From positions 29,906 to 93,905 of the forward strand of contig JAUSLQ010000207.1 of assembly GCA_030645675.1 (NCBI GenBank): a stretch of 64,000 bases of DNA. The letters are read 5' to 3'. A program made the translations under genes and the position numbers. The notes beneath the pieces were generated by a model, which was not told the DNA's origin, did no database searches, and was given only the letters and a program-made list of their open reading frames with translations. Shown here piece after piece: positions 1 through 9,941 of this stretch; the stretch's first letter is position 1, and each line of letters begins with the position of its first letter. The DNA is from Actinomycetota bacterium (GTDB lineage Bacteria; Actinomycetota; Acidimicrobiia; Acidimicrobiales; Ilumatobacteraceae).

Positions 1-265
1 ACACGGATCGCTCCTCCGTGATGAGTGCCATGCCCTGACGGGCGCGACGGTGGAGGGGTGCCGTGGTCTCGCGGCCTGCCACCCGCACCGCGCCGCGGAT
101 CGCGCGCAGCTCACCTGCGAGAGTCAGCAGTGTCGTCGTCTTCCCTGCACCGTTCGGGCCGAGCAGCAGGTGCACCTCGCCGGGTTCGACGGCAAGGTGC
201 AGGTCACGGACGATCGGCACGCCGGCATACCCGGCATCGACGCCGACGGCTTCGAGGGCGGTCAC
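1..265 (-). CDS. Branched-chain amino acid ABC transporter ATP-binding protein (LivF-like), partial at window edge
   Basis: Reverse strand encodes a Walker A (LLLGPNGAGKTT); GTG start at 265 overlaps the TGA of the upstream gene (GTGA). Confidence 0.85.
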   Translation of the reverse strand, partial: MTALEAVGVDAGYAGVPIVRDLHLAVEPGEVHLLLGPNGAGKTTTLLTLAGELRAIRGAVRVAGRETTAPLHRRARQGMALITEERSV

Positions 266-3006
266 AGCGGCACCTCGTCACGGGTGCATCCATCGGACGG
301 CGCCACGAGGCTGCCATCTGCGCCCGACTCACCGGCGATCTCCTCCGGGTCGGCCAGCACTCCCAGATATGCAGCCATGACCGCGGGGTCACGCTGGATC
401 TCCTGCGGGGTGCCGGACGCGATGGTCCGGCCGGCGTCGAGCACCGTGACGCGGTCGCAGATGCTCATCACCACCTCCATGTCGTGCTCGACCAAGAGGA
501 TCGCCAGCCCGGACTCGTCGGCGAGGCGGCGGATCAGCGTCGCGAGCTCCCGGCTCTCGACGTCGTCGAGCCCTGCAGCGGGCTCGTCGAGGAGGAGAAC
601 CGAGGGGGAGGTGCTCACGGCGCGGGCGATGGAGAGGAGCCGGCGCCGGCCGTACGGCAGGTCGGTGGGCAGGCGATCGAGGTCCGGTTCGAGCTCGAGG
701 ATGCGGACCGCTTGGGCCGCCTGCCCGTCCAGCACGCGGCGGGGGCACCAGAACGGATCGGAGAGCCACCGCCACTGCGAGCGACCGTCGGAGGCGGCGA
801 GCAGGTTCTCGCGCACCGTCAGGTCGTCGAACAGCTCGAGCGACTGGAAGGTCCGGGTGATACCACCGCGCGCCCGTGCGGCCGGCGACATCCTCGTCAG
901 GTCCTGGTCTCCGAGATGCATCGAGCCCGCGAACGGACGGCTGTAGCCGGTGATCGCGTCGATGAGGGTCGTCTTGCCGGCACCGTTCGGGCCGATGAGG
1001 CCGACGACGTGACCGGGGGCGACCTCGAGGCTCACCTCGTCCAGGGCACTCACGCCGCCGAACCGCACGGTGACATCCCTGACCGCCAAGGTCCGTGGCG
1101 TACATCGCTGCCAGGTGCCGGGTTCGCCCGAACCGCCCAGACCCGCGGCGGCATGCCGCAACCGGCGGGTCATCCTCGCAGCCAGTGCAGCCGGGACGCG
1201 TGCAAGTCCGTCCGGGGACCACATCAGCATCAGGACCAGGGCCGAGCTCGTGATCAGCGTTGCCCACTTGTTGAGATCGAGTGTGTGCTGCAACAGCTCC
1301 GTGACCAGCCCACCGGCGAGCAGCGCTCCTCCGATGAGCGCTCCCGTCACGAAGCCGGCGCCACCGAGCACGGTGAGCACGACGGCGTTCATCGATGCGA
1401 AGACCCCGTATTGGTCGAATCGGACGTTCGGGAGTCGGAACGCGAGCAGCGCTCCTCCCGCTGCGGCGATGAATGAGCCGACGGCGAATGCGTACACCTT
1501 CGCCCCCATCACGCTGATGCCGAGCGAGGCAGCGGCGCGTTCGTTGGCCCGGGTGGCGAGCAGTCGCCGTCCCGACGGCGCCCCTCGGAGGTTCACCACC
1601 CCGAGGGCGAGGAGCGAGAACACCACGAACACCACGACCGCGTAGCGGTTCGGGTGGGTGATCGAGAACACGCTCCAACCGAAGATCGTGGGCTCGTCGA
1701 CGACGGTGCCCACGAAGCCGCCGGTCCAGTCCCGGTTGAACAGGATCAGCTGCTCGACGGCAAGCGCCAGACCGAGCGTGGAGATGGCGAGGAAGAGACC
1801 TCGGGTACGCAGGGCGGGCAGGGAGAACACGATCCCGACGGGCACCGCAACGACCATGCCGGCGAGCACGGCGACCGGGAAGGGCAGCCCGTGGGTGTCG
1901 GCCAACCGCGACGCCACGAACGCACCGAGGCCGGCGAGCGCGTACTGGCCGAGGCTCAGTTGGCCCGCGAGGCCGGTGACGACGACGATCGACAGGCACA
2001 CGATCGCAGCGAGCAGGCTCGTCGTCGCCGCGATCGCGAGATCCTCCGACGCGAATCCCAGGCCGACGGCGCCGAGCACGACGAGCAGGACGCGCACCCA
2101 ACCCGCAGCGAGCGATCGGCCCACCATCGGCAGCTTCTCGATGATGTGGCCCCGGACCGGGAGCGACCGCCCACGAACGATGAGGACGGCCACGATGACG
2201 AGGAAGGGGGCGGAGCGGGCCCACCCCTGCTTGGTCACGTAGTTGCCGAGGAGCGACTCTGCGATCCCCAGTCCGAGGCCACCCAGTAGGGTCAACGGGA
2301 ACGACGCGAAGCCGCCGACGAGTGCAGCGGCGAGCGCCGGGACGATGAGCAGCGTGAGGTTCCCCGGCAGTCCGGTGATCGGGACGATCAGCACGCCGGC
2401 GAGTGCGGCGAGCATCGCACCGAGCGCCCAGTTGGCCGTGGCGACGAGGTCCGGGGAGATCCCGAGGGCACCGGCGGCGCGCCGGTTCTCGGCAACGGAC
2501 GACGTCCAGATCCCGAAGGTGGTGAAGCGGTACGCAGCCCACAGGACCATCGCGAGCACGATCGAGATGCCGAGCAGCCAGATCCGGTCGGACGACACGA
2601 CGATCTCGTCCGTCAAGTTGACCGGCGTCGTCGGCAGGAACGAGGGGACCAATCGCATGTCGGTGCCGTAGCGCAGGATCGACGCCGATTGGATGATGCC
2701 GAGCAGGCCGAGGGTTGCGACCACGCGGGCGAGTGGCGAGGACGTCCGCAGCGGTCGCATCACCACGAGGTGGATCGCTGCCCCGATCACCCCGGTGATC
2801 AGGATGGAGACCATCGCTGCGGGAAGGGCGCTCATGCCCCCGTCGCGCAGCTCGCCGAAGGTGGAGCCGGCGAACAGGGCGAGGGCTCCCTGGGCGAAGT
2901 TCAAGATCCCCGAGCCCCGGTAGATGAGGACCAGGCCCTGGGCGGCGATGGCGTAGATCGCTCCCACGCCGATACCGAGCACGGCGAAGCGCAGCACGTC
3001 CTGCAT
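262..3006 (-). CDS. Fused LivH-LivM-LivG branched-chain amino acid ABC transporter (two permease domains plus ATPase)
   Basis: 914 aa ORF: LivH-like N-terminus (YRGSGILNFAQGAL), LivM-like middle (GLAGQLSLGQYALAGLGAF), C-terminal ATPase (GLIGPNGAGKTTLIDAITG, LLLDEPAAGLD). Confidence 0.9.
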   Translation of the reverse strand: MQDVLRFAVLGIGVGAIYAIAAQGLVLIYRGSGILNFAQGALALFAGSTFGELRDGGMSALPAAMVSILITGVIGAAIHLVVMRPLRTSSPLARVVATLGLLGIIQSASILRYGTDMRLVPSFLPTTPVNLTDEIVVSSDRIWLLGISIVLAMVLWAAYRFTTFGIWTSSVAENRRAAGALGISPDLVATANWALGAMLAALAGVLIVPITGLPGNLTLLIVPALAAALVGGFASFPLTLLGGLGLGIAESLLGNYVTKQGWARSAPFLVIVAVLIVRGRSLPVRGHIIEKLPMVGRSLAAGWVRVLLVVLGAVGLGFASEDLAIAATTSLLAAIVCLSIVVVTGLAGQLSLGQYALAGLGAFVASRLADTHGLPFPVAVLAGMVVAVPVGIVFSLPALRTRGLFLAISTLGLALAVEQLILFNRDWTGGFVGTVVDEPTIFGWSVFSITHPNRYAVVVFVVFSLLALGVVNLRGAPSGRRLLATRANERAAASLGISVMGAKVYAFAVGSFIAAAGGALLAFRLPNVRFDQYGVFASMNAVVLTVLGGAGFVTGALIGGALLAGGLVTELLQHTLDLNKWATLITSSALVLMLMWSPDGLARVPAALAARMTRRLRHAAAGLGGSGEPGTWQRCTPRTLAVRDVTVRFGGVSALDEVSLEVAPGHVVGLIGPNGAGKTTLIDAITGYSRPFAGSMHLGDQDLTRMSPAARARGGITRTFQSLELFDDLTVRENLLAASDGRSQWRWLSDPFWCPRRVLDGQAAQAVRILELEPDLDRLPTDLPYGRRRLLSIARAVSTSPSVLLLDEPAAGLDDVESRELATLIRRLADESGLAILLVEHDMEVVMSICDRVTVLDAGRTIASGTPQEIQRDPAVMAAYLGVLADPEEIAGESGADGSLVAPSDGCTRDEVPL

Positions 3007-3015
3007 CGACTGACC

Positions 3016-3192
3016 TCAGCGCCCGGCCGGGAGGTGCAGATCAGCAGCGGAATGCCACGAGCGCGTCGGCACCTCGCGGTAGAGCCCCGGCGCCTCGAGG
3101 AGCCGGTCGAACTGCCGCTGCCCCTTCAGGTCCACCTCGGCGAGCGCGGCGTCGAAGCGCGCCGGCGGATCGTTCGAATCGATGCTCCCCAT
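3016..3192 (-). CDS. Small hypothetical protein (58 aa), first gene of the liv operon
   Basis: ORF MGSIDSNDPPARFDAALAEVDLKGQRQFDRLL..., 10 bp upstream of the fused Liv gene and 41 bp downstream of an inverted-repeat operator. Confidence 0.5.
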   Translation of the reverse strand: MGSIDSNDPPARFDAALAEVDLKGQRQFDRLLEAPGLYREVPTRSWHSAADLHLPAGR

Positions 3193-3232
3193 GCCACCCC
3201 CCGGCGACCGACCCCGGACGGGTCGCTAATGG

Positions 3233-3254
3233 CACACTATACGAGACTTATGTG
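3233..3254. promoter_or_regulatory. Putative operator copy 1 (CACACTA-N8-TTATGTG)
   Basis: CTAATGGCACACTATACGAGACTTATGTG matches the site at 17586 at 25/29 bases; same distance (~41-43 bp) to the downstream start codon. Confidence 0.65.
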
Positions 3255-3380
3255 ACATACAACCCCGAGCGTCGTCCAGGGCCCGATCCGATGCTCGCCG
3301 GCGACGCCAGGCGCATCGGCCGCGGCCACCCCCTCCCGGTCAGGGGCCCGATCGCTCCCGATCAGCGGGAGGACTGTCGC

Positions 3381-4172
3381 TCACGTCGAGCGACTTCCCG
3401 CCCGAGTGTCGTCTGAGTAGCCCAGCTCGGCAGAGATCGTCGACGAGGCGGCAAGGAGGAGGTCGATGATCTGGAGGCGGTCGTCGCCGCCGATGCTCTT
3501 GTGCGGAGTGACGACACCGATCACGAGTGACACGTTCCCGAACGCGTCGAAGACGGGGGCAGCGAAGCCCTCGATCCCAAGCACGGGCGTGTTGGACACG
3601 ACACAGACCCGCCGTTCGCGGATGGTCGCCAACTCGTCGGCGAGGGTGTCGTAACCGACGTCCTCCGGCACACCACCGCCGCGCTGGGCCAGGAGCACCG
3701 GCTCGGTCACGTCGCGCGGGAGAAACGCGAGGAACACCCGACCGACCGACGACCACAGCGGGAGCGAGCCACCCACCCGCACGGTGACGCTCATCGGGTG
3801 ACGTCCGATCTCCCATCGGATCAGCACCGGGCCGGCCTCGCCCCAGGCGGCCAGGTTCACCGAGTGGCCGGAGCGGTCGCGCAGATCGGCGATGTGGGGG
3901 CCGGCGATGTTGGCCTCGTCGGTGCGGCGGAACGCCTCGGCACCGAGCCGACGGGCAGCCGGACCGAGGTCGTAGAGGCCCGTCGCTGCCGACTGGACCA
4001 CCACACCGACGCGGCACAGGCTGACGAGGTAACGGTGGACCTTGCTGGCCGGCATGCCGGCGAGGCCGGCTATCTTGGAGAGCGACGCCGCTCCGCCGCA
4101 GGCCTCGAGGGCCTCGAGGACCGCCATCGCGATCTCGACCGACTGGATCCCGCGACGCTGAGGTTCGACCAT
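3381..4172 (-). CDS. IclR family transcriptional regulator
   Basis: N-terminal HTH (QSVEIAMAVLEALEACGGAASLSKIAGLAGMPASKVHRYLVSL) followed by IclR effector domain; start chosen at MVEPQRRG. Confidence 0.85.
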   Translation of the reverse strand: MVEPQRRGIQSVEIAMAVLEALEACGGAASLSKIAGLAGMPASKVHRYLVSLCRVGVVVQSAATGLYDLGPAARRLGAEAFRRTDEANIAGPHIADLRDRSGHSVNLAAWGEAGPVLIRWEIGRHPMSVTVRVGGSLPLWSSVGRVFLAFLPRDVTEPVLLAQRGGGVPEDVGYDTLADELATIRERRVCVVSNTPVLGIEGFAAPVFDAFGNVSLVIGVVTPHKSIGGDDRLQIIDLLLAASSTISAELGYSDDTRAGSRST

Positions 4173-4221
4173 ACGGCCCATTGTGGCCGCCCCGGCCGAC
4201 GTCGCGCCGCTCACCGGCGAG

Positions 4222-6201
4222 CTACCCGTCCAGTTCGGCGCGACTGCGCCACTCCGCCGCGGCAGCGGCGATCGAAATGACCGCTCCGGGGTCGTCAACA
4301 GCGCTCGTGTCGAGGACCTCGTCCACTGCCGAGCCGGCGAACAGGCGCTGGACGGGGATCTCGAGGCGCTTGCCGGTCAGGGTGTGAGGCAGGCGGTCGA
4401 CCACGATGACGTGATCCGGGTTGTGGCGGGGGCTGAGCGACGAGCGCAGTCGGGTGCGGATCCGCACCTCCAACCCCTCGATGTCGTGACCTGGAGAGGG
4501 CTGGACGAGGACGATCAGCTCGCCGCGTGGCCTGGCCGCGCTCGTCGTGTCGATCACGAGTGAGTCGGCAACCTCGGGCATGGTGTCCATGACCCCGTAG
4601 AAGTCCGAGGTGCCCATGCGGACACCGCCCCGGTTGAGGGTCGCATCCGAGCGGCCATACACGACGCTCGAGCCGTCGGCGTCGAAGCGGATCCAGTCAC
4701 CGTGCCGCCATACACCCGGATACATCTCGAAGTAGGTGCTGCGGTACCTGGCGTCACCCGGGTCGTCCCAGAACTTCACCGGCATCGACGGCATCGGCTG
4801 GCGGACGACCAGCTCGCCGGTGTCTCCGACGATGGGCTGCCCGCCGGGGTCGAAGGACGTCACGTCGACCCCGAGGCACGGCGCCTGCATGGCGCCCGCC
4901 TTCACCGGCAGCCAGGAGGTGGCGCCGACGAACGCGCTCACGACGTCGGTGCCGCCGCAGATCGGAGCGATGAAGAGGTCTGGCCCGAACTGGTCAGCCA
5001 GCCATCCGTACCCGCTCACCGGCAAGGGCGATCCGGAGGAGACCACCGTTCGGAGCCGGGAGAGGTCACGGTCGCGGCACGGTTGGTGCCCGTCGCGGAG
5101 GGCGTTCTGGATGAACCCGGCGCTCAGACCGAGGACCGAGGCCTTCGAGTCGGCGGCGATGTCCCACAGCCGCTCCGGAGACGGGTACGTCGGGCTGCCG
5201 TCGTAGATGACGATGGAGGCCCCGACGAGGAGGCCTCCGACGAGGATGTTCCACACGACCCAGGCGGTGCTGCTCCACCAGAAGAAGCGGTCATCCGGTG
5301 TCATGCCGAGCTGCAGCCGATGGAGCTTGTGGTGCTCGAGCATCACGCCACCGTGGCCGTGGACCATCGACTTCGGACGCCCGGTCGTGCCCGACGTGTA
5401 GACGATCCAGAGCGGATGGTCGAACGGCACCGGCGTCGGTGAGAGCGGCTCGTCGGTCGGCGCGAGGAGATCCGACCACGCAAGGGCGCCTGGGATCTCC
5501 TCGCCACCCGGGATCTGGACGACGTGCTGCACGGTGACCAGGTCGGCGTGGAGCTGACGGACCACGTCGCTGCGGTCGTGCCAGACCCCGTGGTAGCGAT
5601 ACCCGGAGACGGCCAGCAGCACCGTGGGTGTCACCTGGCCCAGGCGGTCGAGCACGCTGCGCTCGCCGAACTCGGGAGGTGTGACCGTCCAGATCGCTCC
5701 GAGCGACGCCGTGGCGAGGAAGGCGACGAGGGTCTCGATCCGGTTCGGGAGGTAGGCCGCGACACGGTCGCCGACACCGACACCGAGCCGGCGCAACCCG
5801 CCTGCGGCGCGCCGCACCTGGTCGGCGAGATCGTCCCACGAGACGCTGGTCCGATCGAGCTCGGTGTGGACCTCGACGGCGATCTCCGGGCCGCGCCGCC
5901 GCAGAGCCATGTCGACGTAGTTGAGGGTGCCCCCCGGAAACCAGGTCGCGCCAGGCATCGATGCGTCGACGAGGGCCGCGCCCGGCTCGCTGTGCCAGGC
6001 CACGCGGGCGTCCCGAGCCACAGCGGACCAGAACCCGCCGAGGTCGCGGACGGACCAGCGCCAGAGCGCGCCGTAGTCGCCGACGGCGACACCCGCGGCA
6101 CCCGGCAGGAAGCGGGCGAACTCCGCCAGCGGAGAGGCCTCGACCGCGGCCGGCCGCGGCGACCACACGACATCGCCCTCTTGGAGCGGGCGCGGCGACA
6201 T
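4222..6201 (-). CDS. Acetoacetate-CoA ligase (acetoacetyl-CoA synthetase)
   Basis: 659 aa; YTSGTTGRPKSMVHGHGG and typical acetoacetyl-CoA synthetase architecture (FPGGTLNYVDMAL, WWSSTAWVVWN). Confidence 0.88.
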   Translation of the reverse strand: MSPRPLQEGDVVWSPRPAAVEASPLAEFARFLPGAAGVAVGDYGALWRWSVRDLGGFWSAVARDARVAWHSEPGAALVDASMPGATWFPGGTLNYVDMALRRRGPEIAVEVHTELDRTSVSWDDLADQVRRAAGGLRRLGVGVGDRVAAYLPNRIETLVAFLATASLGAIWTVTPPEFGERSVLDRLGQVTPTVLLAVSGYRYHGVWHDRSDVVRQLHADLVTVQHVVQIPGGEEIPGALAWSDLLAPTDEPLSPTPVPFDHPLWIVYTSGTTGRPKSMVHGHGGVMLEHHKLHRLQLGMTPDDRFFWWSSTAWVVWNILVGGLLVGASIVIYDGSPTYPSPERLWDIAADSKASVLGLSAGFIQNALRDGHQPCRDRDLSRLRTVVSSGSPLPVSGYGWLADQFGPDLFIAPICGGTDVVSAFVGATSWLPVKAGAMQAPCLGVDVTSFDPGGQPIVGDTGELVVRQPMPSMPVKFWDDPGDARYRSTYFEMYPGVWRHGDWIRFDADGSSVVYGRSDATLNRGGVRMGTSDFYGVMDTMPEVADSLVIDTTSAARPRGELIVLVQPSPGHDIEGLEVRIRTRLRSSLSPRHNPDHVIVVDRLPHTLTGKRLEIPVQRLFAGSAVDEVLDTSAVDDPGAVISIAAAAAEWRSRAELDG

Positions 6202-6202
6202 C

Positions 6203-7039
6203 TCAGGCCCCGACGAGGCGCGTCGTCATCGAGCCGATGCCATCGATGCTGGTGACGATCTCGTCGCCGGGCTGCAGGTATTCGGGCGGATCCTGGATCA
6301 TCCCCACACCACTGCTCGTGCCCGTGAAGATGATGTCCCCCGGCAGCAGGGTCACGATCTTGGACAGCTCGACGATGATGTTCGGCACGCTGAAGATCAG
6401 CCGGTCGGTCGTGAAGTCCTGACGGGTGCGGCCGTTGATGACGCAACGCACGTGCATGGTGTCGGGGTCCGCGAACTCGTCCGTGGTGACGAGGACCGGG
6501 CCCGTCGGCCCGAAGCCTGGCAGCGACTTGGCCAGGCTGAACTGCGGCCGGTCGTAGTTCAGCTGCAGCACCCTGTCGGAGAGGTCCTGCCCGATCGTGA
6601 AGCCGGCGATGGCGTCCCACGCGTGTTCGGGTGGGATCAGATGGCCACCGGTGCCGACGACGATGACCAGCTCCGCCTCCCAGTCGATCGACGCCGACGG
6701 GAGGACGACCACGGTGTTCGGTCCCGTGATGCACGTCGGGAACTTCGTGAACACGACCGGCGTGGTGGGGCGCGTTGCGCGCGCTTCCTCCACATGGTCC
6801 AGGTAGTTCGCCCCGACACCGAACACCTGGCGCGGCTCGGGTGAGGGCGCGCCGAGCGTTGCCGGATCGACGGTGAGCGGTGTGCCCGTCGCCGACGGAA
6901 CCCAGTCCCGGAACGCCGACCACTGGTCGTAGACGGAGCGCATCGACGGCCCGAACCGCCCTTCACTGGCCATCTCGACGTCGATGACACCGTCGTCGGT
7001 GGCGACAGCGGCACGTCCGTGCACATTGGCGAGCTTCAT
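6203..7039 (-). CDS. Fumarylacetoacetate hydrolase family protein
   Basis: FGVGANYLDHVEEA..., DWEAELVIVVGTGG, GDIIFTGTSSGVGM. Confidence 0.88.
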   Translation of the reverse strand: MKLANVHGRAAVATDDGVIDVEMASEGRFGPSMRSVYDQWSAFRDWVPSATGTPLTVDPATLGAPSPEPRQVFGVGANYLDHVEEARATRPTTPVVFTKFPTCITGPNTVVVLPSASIDWEAELVIVVGTGGHLIPPEHAWDAIAGFTIGQDLSDRVLQLNYDRPQFSLAKSLPGFGPTGPVLVTTDEFADPDTMHVRCVINGRTRQDFTTDRLIFSVPNIIVELSKIVTLLPGDIIFTGTSSGVGMIQDPPEYLQPGDEIVTSIDGIGSMTTRLVGA

Positions 7040-7083
7040 GGAATCCCCCGATCCTCGGCCATGGCGCTCGCGATTCGAGCCCC

Positions 7084-7145
7084 ATGGTGAATGCCTCGGT
7101 CAATGTACGACCGCCCATCGCCAGATTCAAGGAGAAATTCACCAT
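7084..7145. promoter_or_regulatory. Inverted repeat ATGGTGAAT...ATTCACCAT in divergent promoter region, with near-palindrome GGAGAAATTCACC
   Basis: Perfect 9-bp arms at 7084-7092 and 7137-7145 between divergent FAH and VOC genes. Confidence 0.45.
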
Positions 7146-7213
7146 TGGCACTTGATTCGCCCAATGCAGAATCGTAGGGTCTGCGTCTGGGGTACACCGA
7201 GGGGGTCCTGCCC

Positions 7214-8122
7214 ATGCCGCTTCACCGTCTGTCCGCCGTCCACGTCCGCGTGGCGCGCTACGCCGAGTTCTGCGACTTCTACCGACGCTTCGGGTTGGAG
7301 GAGATCGCATCAGGGCGCTTCGCGTCGGCGCGTGGCGGCCAGCAGCTCCATGTCGAACCCGGCGACCGGAACACCGTCGTGGAGATCGTCATCGGCGCCG
7401 ACGCTCCGTCGGATCTGGACGCCGTGGAGGCCGGGCTGCAGGCCGCAGGCCACACGCCCGAGCGCCCCAGTTCAGAGACCCTGCTCGTGGCCGAGCCCAC
7501 GACCGGCATCACCATCAGGGTGACGGTCGAGCCACGCGTGCCGGCCATCAGGCCGCGGGGTGGGATCCCGGAGGTGAACCGCGCCGAGCTGGTGGGCCGG
7601 GCCCGGGTGCGGCCGCAACGGCTGGGCCACATGGTGCTGGGCTGCCCAGACGTCGATGCGGTGAACCGCTTCTTCACCGAGTGCCTCGGGATGCGGATCA
7701 GCGACGAGGTGATCGGCGCCGTGTTCCTCCGGTTCGACACCGACCACCACAACCTCGCGTTCCTCCGCAGCGATCACACGTGGCTGCACCACATGGCGTG
7801 GAAGGTGGGCAGCGTCGACGAGGTGGGGTACGGCGCGATGCAGCTGATCGACCACGACCAGTCCACGAACTGCTACGGGCTCGGCCGGCACGCGGCCAGC
7901 GCCAACTACTTCTGGTACCTGCGCGACCCGTCGGGAAGTCTCGCCGAGTACTACCACTCGGAGTTCGACGACCTCGTCGACGACGCTGAGTTCTGGAACC
8001 CTGTCCCCAACCAGGCGCCGATGCCCGTGGCGTCGTGGGGCCCGAGCCTGCCCCCGACGTTCTTCGCCCCCACCGGCCAGCTGTCGGCAGGCGCCACACA
8101 ACCAGGAGAGGAGGGGCCGTGA
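7214..8122 (+). CDS. VOC family / extradiol dioxygenase-like protein
   Basis: Two glyoxalase-fold repeats (HRLSAVHVRVARYAEFCDFYRRFGLEE...; QRLGHMVLGCPDVDAVNRFFTECLGMRISD; FHxxxW-type HHMAWKVGSVDEV). Confidence 0.82.
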   Translation: MPLHRLSAVHVRVARYAEFCDFYRRFGLEEIASGRFASARGGQQLHVEPGDRNTVVEIVIGADAPSDLDAVEAGLQAAGHTPERPSSETLLVAEPTTGITIRVTVEPRVPAIRPRGGIPEVNRAELVGRARVRPQRLGHMVLGCPDVDAVNRFFTECLGMRISDEVIGAVFLRFDTDHHNLAFLRSDHTWLHHMAWKVGSVDEVGYGAMQLIDHDQSTNCYGLGRHAASANYFWYLRDPSGSLAEYYHSEFDDLVDDAEFWNPVPNQAPMPVASWGPSLPPTFFAPTGQLSAGATQPGEEGP

Positions 8123-9432
8123 CGATCGACCACTCGACGGAGGCGACGAACCTCACCGTCAGACGGACCGGGCGCATGGTCCACGACGTACCGGAGACCG
8201 GCGAGTTCATGGTGCACCGCAGCGCGTTCACCGACGGCGCCGTGCTGGAACGCGAGCGCCGGAACATCCTCTCGCGGTGCTGGGTGTACGTCGGCCACGC
8301 GTCCGAGATCCCGAACGTCGGCGACTACCGGACACGCTCGGTCGTCGGGCGCCAGGTGATCTTCTGCCGCGACCGCAACGACGAGGTCCGCGTGCTGCTC
8401 AACACCTGTCGCCACAGAGGAGCGCTCGTCTGTCGCGAGCCGCAAGGCAACGACACCACGTTCACGTGCTTCTACCACAAGTGGCAGTACCGCAACTCGG
8501 GTGAGCTGATCGGCGTCCCGGGCAAGATCTCCTTCCCCGAGTCGTTCACCCTCGCCGACAACGGACTGGCCTCTGCGTCGCAGGTCGAGACCTACAGGGA
8601 CTTCGTCTTCGCCAGCTTCGACTCTTCCGCGCCTCCGCTGGTCGAGTACCTCGCCGGCGCCGCCGACTTCATCGACCGGATCGCCGACCAGGGCTTCCGC
8701 GACGGCATGGAGATCGTCGACGGAGCTCATCTGTACAGCATGCGCTGCAACTGGAAGCTCGTCGTCGAGAACTCGATCGACGGTTACCACGGCTTCCCGG
8801 TGCACTCCACGTACTTCCAGTACATCGGATCGCGCGGCGTCGACCTCTCCGTCGGCCTCGACGGAGTGCCGCGCGACCTGGGCAACGGGCACGCGTGCCT
8901 CGACTACCTCGCGCCGTTCGCCCGCACCGTCGCCCGCACCACGGCGCCGATGAGCGACCGCGCCAAGCAGCTCATCACCGACATCCGCGCCGAGGCCGAC
9001 GCAGCGCTGGGTGAAGAGCGGGCGGCGCTCGTGGCCGACCGCTCCAAGAACATCTTCGTCTACCCCAACCTCTTGATCATCGATGCTGCATCCCTGCAGA
9101 TCCGCGTCCTCGACCCGGTCGCCACGGACTACACGAACATCAGCGCCTGGCTCCTCGCCCCGCGCGGCGAGGATCGTGAGCTCCGCCAGATCAGGAGCGA
9201 CTCGTACCAGGAGTTCCTCGGCCCGGGTGGCTTCGCCACCCCAGACGACTGCGAGGCACTGGAGACGTGCCAGATCGGCTACCAGAACATCGCCGAGGTC
9301 GAGTGGAACCTCGTCAACAAGGGTTATGGCGTCGACGCTCCCGAAGCGGTCGACAACGAGACGCAGATCAGGGCGTTCTGGCGGCAGTGGGACAGCGACA
9401 TGGCCGGCGGCCCGGATGGAGGAACACGATGA
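8119..9432 (+). CDS. Aromatic ring-hydroxylating (Rieske) dioxygenase, large subunit
   Basis: Rieske motif CRHRGALVCREPQGNDTTFTCFYHKWQY; catalytic domain with ENSIDGYHGFPVHSTY; GTG start overlaps previous TGA. Confidence 0.92.
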   Translation: MTIDHSTEATNLTVRRTGRMVHDVPETGEFMVHRSAFTDGAVLERERRNILSRCWVYVGHASEIPNVGDYRTRSVVGRQVIFCRDRNDEVRVLLNTCRHRGALVCREPQGNDTTFTCFYHKWQYRNSGELIGVPGKISFPESFTLADNGLASASQVETYRDFVFASFDSSAPPLVEYLAGAADFIDRIADQGFRDGMEIVDGAHLYSMRCNWKLVVENSIDGYHGFPVHSTYFQYIGSRGVDLSVGLDGVPRDLGNGHACLDYLAPFARTVARTTAPMSDRAKQLITDIRAEADAALGEERAALVADRSKNIFVYPNLLIIDAASLQIRVLDPVATDYTNISAWLLAPRGEDRELRQIRSDSYQEFLGPGGFATPDDCEALETCQIGYQNIAEVEWNLVNKGYGVDAPEAVDNETQIRAFWRQWDSDMAGGPDGGTR

Positions 9433-9941
9433 CCAGCACCGTGACGGACGCACTCCTGCTGCGACTACGCATCGAGGATTTCCTCTTCACGGAGGCCGAG
9501 CTCCTCGACGCCTGGAAGCTCGACGAGTGGCTCGCACTGTTCGAACCGGACGGGCGCTACTTCGTGCCGCCGACCGACAGGCCCGATGCGCGCGACACCA
9601 TCGCCACTGCGTTCATCATCGCCGACGACCACGAGCGCCTCACGGGGCGCGTCCGCCGGCTCGCCACGGACGCAGCGTGGGTGGAGCGCCCGCGATCGCG
9701 CACGCACCGGGTGGTCGGGAACGTCCGCGTGGAGAGCGGCACGGATTCCGTAGGCGACGACGTCGTTGCCCGCTCGAGCTTCATCGTCCACCGCGTCCGC
9801 CGTGGCGTGACCGACTGCTTCACGGGCCGCTACGAGCACCGGCTGCGCGTCGTCGGCGACTCGTTCCGGATCCGGGAGCGATGGGCCGTCCTCACGGCAG
9901 AGGCACTCCAGCCCACCGGCAAGATCGGATTCATCCTGTGA
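9429..9941 (+). CDS. Aromatic ring-hydroxylating dioxygenase, small (beta) subunit
   Basis: SnoaL/NTF2-like: IEDFLFTEAELLDAWKLDEWLALFEPDGRYFVP...RTHRVVGNVRV; ATGA overlap with large subunit. Confidence 0.88.
   Translation: MTSTVTDALLLRLRIEDFLFTEAELLDAWKLDEWLALFEPDGRYFVPPTDRPDARDTIATAFIIADDHERLTGRVRRLATDAAWVERPRSRTHRVVGNVRVESGTDSVGDDVVARSSFIVHRVRRGVTDCFTGRYEHRLRVVGDSFRIRERWAVLTAEALQPTGKIGFIL

Noticed and set aside
25-1476. 483-aa plus-strand ORF opposite the Liv fusion
   Set aside because: Antisense shadow of a clear ABC transporter; no domain recognised.
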